Source: Agromyces intestinalis (GTDB lineage Bacteria; Actinomycetota; Actinomycetes; Actinomycetales; Microbacteriaceae). From it: a stretch of 64,000 nt of DNA. The translations under genes were made by a program, and so were the position numbers. Positions 54,310 through 64,000 of the stretch are shown one piece after another. The stretch covers positions 2,666,001 to 2,730,000 of the forward strand of contig NZ_CP043505.1 in assembly GCF_008365295.1 (NCBI RefSeq). Reading direction: 5' to 3'. A model generated the notes under the pieces. The model saw nothing but the letters and a program-made list of their open reading frames with translations. It was not told the DNA's origin and searched no databases. Within the stretch, counting starts at the first letter, position 1. Every line of letters starts with the position of its first letter.

Positions 54310-55056
54310 TCAGCACGCATCCCACAGCACGAAGTCGAGCCGCGGGCCGACGAGCACCTCGGCGGGATGCGGACCGCGTTCGCGGAGGCGCTGCTCGAGC
54401 AGCCTCGGTAGCCCGTCGGGCGCCGCGGCGAGCACCGCATTGCCCTCTTCGGCTCCGCCGAGCACGGTCGGGTCGCCGGCGACGAGCAGGTCGGCCCCGG
54501 GCCGCACGCGCGCAACGACCCGCGCGAGTTCTCGCAGTCGGGCGAGCCCCGCGGCATCCGCGACATTGGCGACGAGCACGCCGCCCGCCGCGACGCGATC
54601 GAGCGCATCAGCCAGGAACCCGCGATCCGTCGTGAACGCGGGCGGCTCGAGACCCGTGTAGAGATCGAGCACCACGAGGTCGTACGCCGCGGGCGCGAGG
54701 GACGGCAGCGCCGTCGAGGCATCCGTCACCGAGATCGCCAGATCGGCACCCGCCGGAAGCGGCAGCCGCTCGCGCACCTGCCGAACCAGTTCGGCGTCGT
54801 GCTCGACGACGAGCTGATGCGAGCCGGGCCGGGTCGCCTCGACGTAGCGGGGGAGGGTGAGCCCGCCGCCGCCGAGGTGCAGCGCCCGGATCGGCTCGCC
54901 CGGCAGCCCGATCGCGTCGATCACGTGTCCGATGCGCCGCACGTACTCGAAGAACAGCCGCGTCGGGTCGGCGGGATCGACGTGCGACTGCGCGTGCCCG
55001 TCGACGAGCAGGGTGACCCCACCGGCGATGCCGTTCACGTCGAACTCGATGCCCAT
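54310..55056 (-). CDS. Spermidine synthase-like protein 2
   Basis: A 248-residue paralogue of the previous gene: [80 protein letters not shown]. It is shorter at the C-terminus and carries DLY where copy 1 has DIF. A CACGAT box six bases before the ATG and a separate start for copy 1 suggest that the two are transcribed independently despite being in tandem. Activity unknown. Confidence 0.8.
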   Translation of the reverse strand: MGIEFDVNGIAGGVTLLVDGHAQSHVDPADPTRLFFEYVRRIGHVIDAIGLPGEPIRALHLGGGGLTLPRYVEATRPGSHQLVVEHDAELVRQVRERLPLPAGADLAISVTDASTALPSLAPAAYDLVVLDLYTGLEPPAFTTDRGFLADALDRVAAGGVLVANVADAAGLARLRELARVVARVRPGADLLVAGDPTVLGGAEEGNAVLAAAPDGLPRLLEQRLRERGPHPAEVLVGPRLDFVLWDAC

Positions 55057-55094
55057 ACCGGCATCGTGCCACCGGCGCGACCGCGCCGCTCGCC

Positions 55095-55898
55095 CTACGG
55101 CGTCCGCGACCCCGACGCCTGCGCCGCCTCGAACGCGTCGAGGGCTGCCGCGAGGAGCGTATCGCGATCGAGGCCCGTCGCGGTCGAGAGGCCCGCGATG
55201 CGGCGCTCGAGTTCGGACTGCACGACCGCCTCGGGCCGGTCGCGCAGAAGTGCGCCGATGACCGGCAGCACGATCGTGCCGAGGGCGTCGATGATGGCGA
55301 CGATGCCGAGCACCCGCCAGTAGTCCAGGTTCGACGGCCACTCGGTCAGGACGGGCACGAGGATCAGCACCGCGACCGCCGCGACCGCCGCGAGGGTGAT
55401 CCCGAGCGCCACCCGGACGGCGGGGTGCCGACGGCCGGCGAGCAGCAGGAGCAGGTTGGCGTGGGCGAGGCTCACCGCCCCCACGCCGGCGATGAGGAAT
55501 CCGCGGCTGACGACGTCGAGGAATCCGCCCACCTCGGGCGACCACGGCAGCCAGATCGTCACGACGCCGAGCACGAGCGCGATCGCGCTGACCACGAGGC
55601 CGACGAAGCCGACCACGCGCACCGCCCGTGCGGCGATCGCCAGGTGGCAGAGCACGACTCCGCTGAAGCCCGCGACCAGCAGCGTGGTCAGCAGGACCCG
55701 CATCTGCGCGTCGCCGAAATCCGAACCCAGCAGCACGAGGATGCCGATGAGCGCGGTGATCGCGAGCGAGGCGACGAGGGCGATGACCGCACCTCTTCGG
55801 ATGCCTCGCAATCGCGTCGCGCCGGCCGTTCGGGGCGTGACATCCGTCTGGTGCGTTCCTGCGTCGTCCTGGTGCGTTGCCGCCTCGGAATCGGGCAT
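55095..55898 (-). CDS. Multispan membrane protein, unknown function
   Basis: A 267-residue protein with a polar N-terminus rich in Asp/His/Thr (residues 1-32) and about six transmembrane helices (residues 37-225). A cytosolic C-terminal region follows ([36 protein letters not shown]), resembling a short helical oligomerisation or regulatory segment. I recognise no family. The start ATG has a strong AGGAGG site. It is divergent from rpoB. Confidence 0.7.
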   Translation of the reverse strand: MPDSEAATHQDDAGTHQTDVTPRTAGATRLRGIRRGAVIALVASLAITALIGILVLLGSDFGDAQMRVLLTTLLVAGFSGVVLCHLAIAARAVRVVGFVGLVVSAIALVLGVVTIWLPWSPEVGGFLDVVSRGFLIAGVGAVSLAHANLLLLLAGRRHPAVRVALGITLAAVAAVAVLILVPVLTEWPSNLDYWRVLGIVAIIDALGTIVLPVIGALLRDRPEAVVQSELERRIAGLSTATGLDRDTLLAAALDAFEAAQASGSRTP

Positions 55899-56033
55899 CC
55901 GGCCTCCTCGTCGAGCGGCGGACACATCCGCTGTGCACTGCCGCGTGCACCAAGAATGCCCGTTCGCGACCCGTCTGAACAGCCGTCCGCGCGGGGTTAT
56001 ACCCGAGATCGGCGACGAGGTCAAGAATCCGAC

Positions 56034-56062
56034 TGGACATGGCGCGTCGAATCGCTTATAGT
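56034..56062 (+). promoter_or_regulatory. rpoB promoter
   Basis: TGGACA (56034-56039), a 17-base spacer and TATAGT (56057-56062) form a near-consensus sigma-70-type promoter. It gives rpoB a leader of about 155 bases. Within the leader, GGCCC/GGGCC (56195-56211) forms a small hairpin just before the GGAGG site. The whole 55899-56225 gap (327 bp) holds no other gene. Confidence 0.85.
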
Positions 56063-56225
56063 TGAGGTTTGCGCTCCCAGACCCAACTTGCCTTCATATT
56101 GCGGTCGGCTTCCATGCGAGTCCGGGGTCACTCGACCACCGGAGATGCATCCGTCTGAGGGGTCCTACTCTCCACCACCATCGACAGTGAACACGGCCCT
56201 TCATCGGGCCCCGGAGGTCATTTCC

Positions 56226-59200
56226 TTGGCTGCTGCGCGCAACGCATCGACGCCCACCCAGAAGAACGGACGCGGTGCAAGCCGCCTCTCGTTCGCGAAG
56301 GTCACCGACACCCTCACCGTACCCGATCTGCTCGCCCTCCAGACCGAGAGCTTCGACTGGCTCGTCGGCAACGAGGCTTGGCGTGCACGCGTCGAGGCTG
56401 CGATCGAAGAGGGTCGTCAGGACCTGCCCGAGGCCACCGGTCTGGAGGAGATCTTCGAGGAGATCTCCCCGATCGAAGACCTCGGCGAGACCATGCAGCT
56501 CTCGTTCTCGAACCCTGAGCTCGAGCCCGAGAAGTACACCATCGAGGAGTGCAAGGAGAAGGGCAAGACCTACTCCGCTCCGCTCTACGTGAACGCCGAG
56601 TTCATGAACCACCTCACGGGTGAGATCAAGACCCAGACGGTGTTCATGGGCGACTTCCCGCTGATGACCCCGAAGGGCACCTTCGTCATCAACGGCACCG
56701 AGCGCGTCGTCGTGTCGCAGCTCGTCCGCTCGCCCGGCGTCTACTTCGAGCGCACCCCCGACAAGACGAGCGACAAGGACATCTACTCCGCGCGCGTCAT
56801 CCCGAGCCGCGGTGCGTGGCTCGAGTTCGAGATCGACAAGCGCGACCAGGTCGGCGTGCGCATCGACCGCAAGCGCAAGCAGTCGGTCACGGTGTTCCTG
56901 AAGGCCCTCGGCCTCACCTCGGAGGAGATCCTCGAGGAGTTCGCCGGCTACGAGTCGATCGCCCTCACCCTCGAGAAGGACAACATCCTCACGAAGGAAG
57001 AGGCGCTGAAGGACATCTACCGCAAGCTCCGTCCGGGCGAGCAGGTGGCGACCGAGGCGGCGCGCGCGCTCCTCGACAACTTCTACTTCAACCCGAAGCG
57101 CTACGACCTCGCGAAGGTCGGCCGGTACAAGATCAACCAGAAGCTCGGCCTCGAGGCCCCGCTGACGGACTCGGTGCTCACGGTGCAGGACATCGTCGCC
57201 ACGATCAAGTACCTCACCGCGCTGCACGAGGGCAAGGCGACCCTGCCGGGCCGTCGCAACGGCAAGGACGTCGAGATCCGCCTCGACGTCGACGACATCG
57301 ACAACTTCGGCAACCGTCGCATCCGCGCGGTGGGCGAGCTGATCCAGAACCAGGTCCGCACCGGTCTCTCGCGCATGGAGCGCGTGGTCCGCGAGCGCAT
57401 GACCACGCAGGACATCGAGGCGATCACGCCGCAGACCCTGATCAACGTGCGACCCGTCGTCGCGGCGATCAAGGAGTTCTTCGGCACCTCGCAGCTGTCG
57501 CAGTTCATGGACCAGAACAACCCGCTGGCCGGCCTCACCCACAAGCGCCGCCTGTCGGCGCTGGGCCCCGGTGGTCTGTCCCGCGACCGCGCGGGCGTCG
57601 AGGTCCGCGACGTCCACCCGTCGCACTACGGCCGCATGTGCCCGATCGAGACCCCGGAAGGCCCGAACATCGGCCTCATCGGCTCGCTCGCGTCGTTCGC
57701 GCGCATCAACTCGTTCGGCTTCATCGAGACGCCGTACCGTCGCGTGGTGAACGGCAAGGTCACCGACCAGATCGACTACCTCACGGCCGCTGAAGAGGAC
57801 GACTTCATCGTCGCCCAGGCCAACGCGCCGCTGAAGGCCGACGGCCACTTCCAGGAAGACCGCGTGCTCGCCCGCAAGAAGGGCGGCGAGGTCGACCTGT
57901 TCCCGGCCGACGAGATCGGCTACATGGATGTCTCGCCGCGCCAGATGGTCTCGGTCGCGACGAGCCTCATCCCGTTCCTCGAGCACGACGACGCGAACCG
58001 CGCCCTCATGGGTGCGAACATGCAGCGTCAGGCGGTGCCGCTGCTGCGCAGCGACTCGCCGGTCGTCGGCACGGGTATGGAGGGTTACGCCGCGATCGAC
58101 GCCGGCGATGTGATCACTGCCGACAAGGCCGGTGTGGTCACCGAGGTCTCGGCCGACGCCGTCACCATCCAGCTCGACGAGGGCGGCACGCAGACCTACT
58201 ACCTGCGCAAGTTCGACCGCTCGAACCAGGGCACGTCGTACAACAACCGCGTCGTGGTCAACGCCGGTGAGCGCATCGAGGTCGGCGAGGTCATCGCCGA
58301 CGGTCCCGCCACCGACAACGGCGAGCTCGCGCTCGGCAAGAACCTGCTCGTCGCGTTCATGCCGTGGGAGGGTCACAACTTCGAGGACGCGATCATCCTC
58401 AGCCAGAACCTCGTGAAGGACGACGTGCTCTCGTCGATCCACATCGAGGAGTACGAGGTCGACGCCCGCGACACGAAGCTCGGCAAGGAGGAGATCACCC
58501 GTGATCTTCCCAACGTCAGCCCCGACCTGCTGGCCGACCTCGACGAGCGCGGCATCATCCGCATCGGCGCCGAGGTCCGCCCCGGCGACATCCTCGTCGG
58601 CAAGGTCACGCCGAAGGGCGAGACCGAGCTGAGCGCCGAAGAGCGACTGCTCCGCGCGATCTTCAACGAGAAGAGCCGCGAGGTGCGCGACACGTCGCTG
58701 AAGGTGCCGCACGGTGAGCAGGGCACGATCATCGGCGTCAAGGTGTTCGACGCGCAGGACGGCGACGACGAGCTCGGCTCGGGTGTCAACCAGCGCGTGG
58801 TCGTCTACATCGCCCAGAAGCGCAAGATCACCGAGGGCGACAAGCTCGCCGGCCGCCACGGCAACAAGGGCGTCATCTCGAAGATCCTGCCGGTCGAGGA
58901 CATGCCGTTCCTCGCGGACGGCACCCCGGTCGACGTGGTGCTCAACCCGCTCGGCATCCCCGGTCGAATGAACTTCGGCCAGGTGCTCGAGACCCACCTC
59001 GGGTGGGTCGCCAAGCAGGGCTGGAAGGTCGAGGGCAACCCGGCCTGGGCCAAGCGCCTGCCGAAGGCGGCGCACGAGGCCGCCCCGAACACCAAGGTCG
59101 CGACCCCGGTGTTCGACGGCGCGCTCGAGGCCGAGATCGCGGGTCTGCTCGATTCGACGCTGCCCAACCGCGACGGCGAGCGGCTCATCGACTCGTCGGG

Positions 59201-59717
59201 CAAGACGCAGCTGTTCGACGGCCGCTCGGGCGAGCCGTTCCCGTACCCCGTCTCGGTCGGCTACATGTACATCCTGAAGCTGCACCACCTCGTCGACGAC
59301 AAGATCCACGCGCGTTCGACCGGCCCGTACTCGATGATCACCCAGCAGCCGCTCGGTGGGAAGGCGCAGTTCGGCGGTCAGCGCTTCGGTGAGATGGAGG
59401 TGTGGGCGCTCGAGGCCTACGGCGCGGCGTACGCGCTGCAGGAGCTGCTCACGATCAAGTCCGACGACATCCTCGGCCGCGTCAAGGTGTACGAGGCGAT
59501 CGTCAAGGGCGAGAACATCCAGGAGCCCGGCATCCCCGAGTCGTTCAAGGTGCTCATGAAGGAGATGCAGTCGCTCTGCCTGAACGTCGAGGTGCTCTCG
59601 GCCGACGGCACGGCGGTCTCGCTCCGCGATACCGATGACGAGGCCTTCCGGGCTGCGGAAGAGCTCGGCATCAACATCTCCGCGCGCTTCGAGTCGTCGA
59701 ACATCGACGAGATCTGA
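56226..59717 (+). CDS. rpoB: DNA-directed RNA polymerase beta subunit
   Basis: The 1163-residue catalytic beta subunit. The start is TTG at 56226 (LAAARNAST), eight bases after GGAGG. The rifampicin pocket is wild type ([19 protein letters not shown], with Asp, His and the Ser of [11 protein letters not shown] intact), so no rifampicin-resistance change is seen. [17 protein letters not shown]-like motif ([16 protein letters not shown]), the active-site [18 protein letters not shown] block and C-terminal [21 protein letters not shown] are present. Codon use is strongly biased. rpoC follows after 41 bases. Confidence 0.98.
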   Translation: MAAARNASTPTQKNGRGASRLSFAKVTDTLTVPDLLALQTESFDWLVGNEAWRARVEAAIEEGRQDLPEATGLEEIFEEISPIEDLGETMQLSFSNPELEPEKYTIEECKEKGKTYSAPLYVNAEFMNHLTGEIKTQTVFMGDFPLMTPKGTFVINGTERVVVSQLVRSPGVYFERTPDKTSDKDIYSARVIPSRGAWLEFEIDKRDQVGVRIDRKRKQSVTVFLKALGLTSEEILEEFAGYESIALTLEKDNILTKEEALKDIYRKLRPGEQVATEAARALLDNFYFNPKRYDLAKVGRYKINQKLGLEAPLTDSVLTVQDIVATIKYLTALHEGKATLPGRRNGKDVEIRLDVDDIDNFGNRRIRAVGELIQNQVRTGLSRMERVVRERMTTQDIEAITPQTLINVRPVVAAIKEFFGTSQLSQFMDQNNPLAGLTHKRRLSALGPGGLSRDRAGVEVRDVHPSHYGRMCPIETPEGPNIGLIGSLASFARINSFGFIETPYRRVVNGKVTDQIDYLTAAEEDDFIVAQANAPLKADGHFQEDRVLARKKGGEVDLFPADEIGYMDVSPRQMVSVATSLIPFLEHDDANRALMGANMQRQAVPLLRSDSPVVGTGMEGYAAIDAGDVITADKAGVVTEVSADAVTIQLDEGGTQTYYLRKFDRSNQGTSYNNRVVVNAGERIEVGEVIADGPATDNGELALGKNLLVAFMPWEGHNFEDAIILSQNLVKDDVLSSIHIEEYEVDARDTKLGKEEITRDLPNVSPDLLADLDERGIIRIGAEVRPGDILVGKVTPKGETELSAEERLLRAIFNEKSREVRDTSLKVPHGEQGTIIGVKVFDAQDGDDELGSGVNQRVVVYIAQKRKITEGDKLAGRHGNKGVISKILPVEDMPFLADGTPVDVVLNPLGIPGRMNFGQVLETHLGWVAKQGWKVEGNPAWAKRLPKAAHEAAPNTKVATPVFDGALEAEIAGLLDSTLPNRDGERLIDSSGKTQLFDGRSGEPFPYPVSVGYMYILKLHHLVDDKIHARSTGPYSMITQQPLGGKAQFGGQRFGEMEVWALEAYGAAYALQELLTIKSDDILGRVKVYEAIVKGENIQEPGIPESFKVLMKEMQSLCLNVEVLSADGTAVSLRDTDDEAFRAAEELGINISARFESSNIDEI

Positions 59718-59758
59718 TCCGCCAGGTACGAAACGACTTCAGGAATCTAGGAGAGAAA

Positions 59759-63664
<3,906 letters not shown>

Positions 63665-63688
63665 CGTGAGGCGCGTCAGGCGCTGAGC

Positions 63689-63726
63689 ACGAAGGGCTCG
63701 CATCCGTACGGATGCGAGCCCTTCGT
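63689..63726 (+). terminator. rpoBC terminator
   Basis: A 38-base perfect palindrome (19-bp arms) 24 bases after the rpoC stop. Its centre reads GCATCCGTACGGATGC, which contains two inverted copies of the core of the window-wide octamer. Confidence 0.85.
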
Positions 63727-63894
63727 CGTGCACGACCGAACGGCACCGTGCCCGACGGACACGGCATGCGGGCCGGGCGCTGAGGCAGCCGGCTGAGCAT
63801 CGGCGCGGATGCCGCGTGGTTCCGCGGCACGCGGCGTCCGCGTTGCTAGCATGATCGGCGACCGACGGCGCCCAGCGCGCCCGGAAGGAGCGCG

Positions 63895-64000
63895 ATGATG
63901 AGCGACACCACGAACGGGCCCGACCCCGAACGACGCGATCCCGAGTCCACCGAAGTCGCCGACGAGGCGCTCGGCACCGGGCCGGTCGACGTGGCCTCGG
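63895..64000 (+). CDS. Start of an unidentified gene, truncated by the window
   Basis: An open frame begins ATGATGAGCGACACC behind a strong GGAAGGAG site and continues to the window edge (MMSDTTNGPDPERRDPESTE, then VADEALGTGPVDVAS). The visible 35 residues are acidic and polar, probably a disordered N-terminus. TAGCAT at 63846 is a possible -10 box. The 63727-63890 gap shows one CGGATGCC octamer and nothing else. Family unknown. Confidence 0.55.
   Translation, partial: MMSDTTNGPDPERRDPESTEVADEALGTGPVDVAS

Noticed and set aside
54310-56040. Single 576-residue reading through the second spermidine-synthase-like gene and the region upstream
   Set aside because: The N-terminal half is out of frame with the real membrane protein at 55095-55898. 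The CACGAT box and ATG at 55056 mark the true start.
57480-57580. Rifampicin-resistance mutation in rpoB
   Set aside because: The pocket residues read as wild type (DQNN, THKRRLS).

Overview
The window is high-GC (about 70 percent) actinobacterial chromosome. It most resembles the family Microbacteriaceae, perhaps an Agromyces-like genus. This is inferred from the gene order (folK-DUF3180-PH-PH-DUF2520-panC-lysS, DUF2975/XRE beside clpC, LysR-like/DUF5997, rpoB-rpoC), from frequent GTG/TTG starts and from many leaderless promoters. No ribosomal RNA, transposase, integrase, phage or CRISPR genes are visible. Genes fill nearly the whole window.

Layout. 1-4.95 kb: end of a folate cluster (partial folK) running into DUF3180, two PH-domain membrane proteins, a DUF2520 dehydrogenase-like gene and panC, all overlapping by 4 to 8 bases. 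5.1-8.5 kb: lysS, two small membrane proteins of 49 and 59 residues, and cardiolipin synthase. 8.9-14.7 kb: a cell-wall-anchored M14 carboxypeptidase, pirin, a lipoprotein and an XRE/DUF2975 pair with an operator-like palindrome. 14.9-17.4 kb: clpC. 17.5-32.5 kb: mixed housekeeping and accessory genes (acyltransferases, argA-type GNAT, VOC protein, radA, tRNA-Ser(CGA), acyl-CoA ligase, amidotransferase, dinB, LysR-like/DUF5997, esterase, Nudix-like). 32.5-40.2 kb: a LacI regulator divergent from three secreted proteins, each with a CBM32 discoidin domain (GH-A-type hydrolase, DUF1996 protein, beta-helix protein). This is the most coherent candidate for an undescribed system. 40.2-56 kb: F420-type nitroreductase homologue, GNAT, HtrA-like protease, DEAD-box helicase, DUF1684/SRPBCC pair, ComB-like protein, CGNR and SprT-like proteins, GSDH-like lipoprotein, pxpABC (5-oxoprolinase), and two tandem spermidine-synthase-like genes. 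56-63.7 kb: rpoB and rpoC behind a strong promoter, then a terminator and the start of one more gene.

Patterns that cut across genes. (1) Around 24 genes have a TAnnnT-like -10 box only 6 or 7 bases before the start codon. This implies widespread leaderless transcription, and I used it to choose starts. (2) The octamer CGGATGCC/GGCATCCG occurs about 50 times (counted by eye), in both orientations, in gaps, terminators and ordinary genes, but not in clpC, rpoB or rpoC. (3) There are two families of dispersed intergenic palindromes: a GGGGTCGCT hairpin at three loci, one of them a 3 x 64-bp tandem array, and a 61-bp nested TGCGCCA palindrome at two loci. (4) Short tandem duplications span the stop codons of three genes. 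All functional statements come from reading the sequence and from knowledge of the families. No database search was run.
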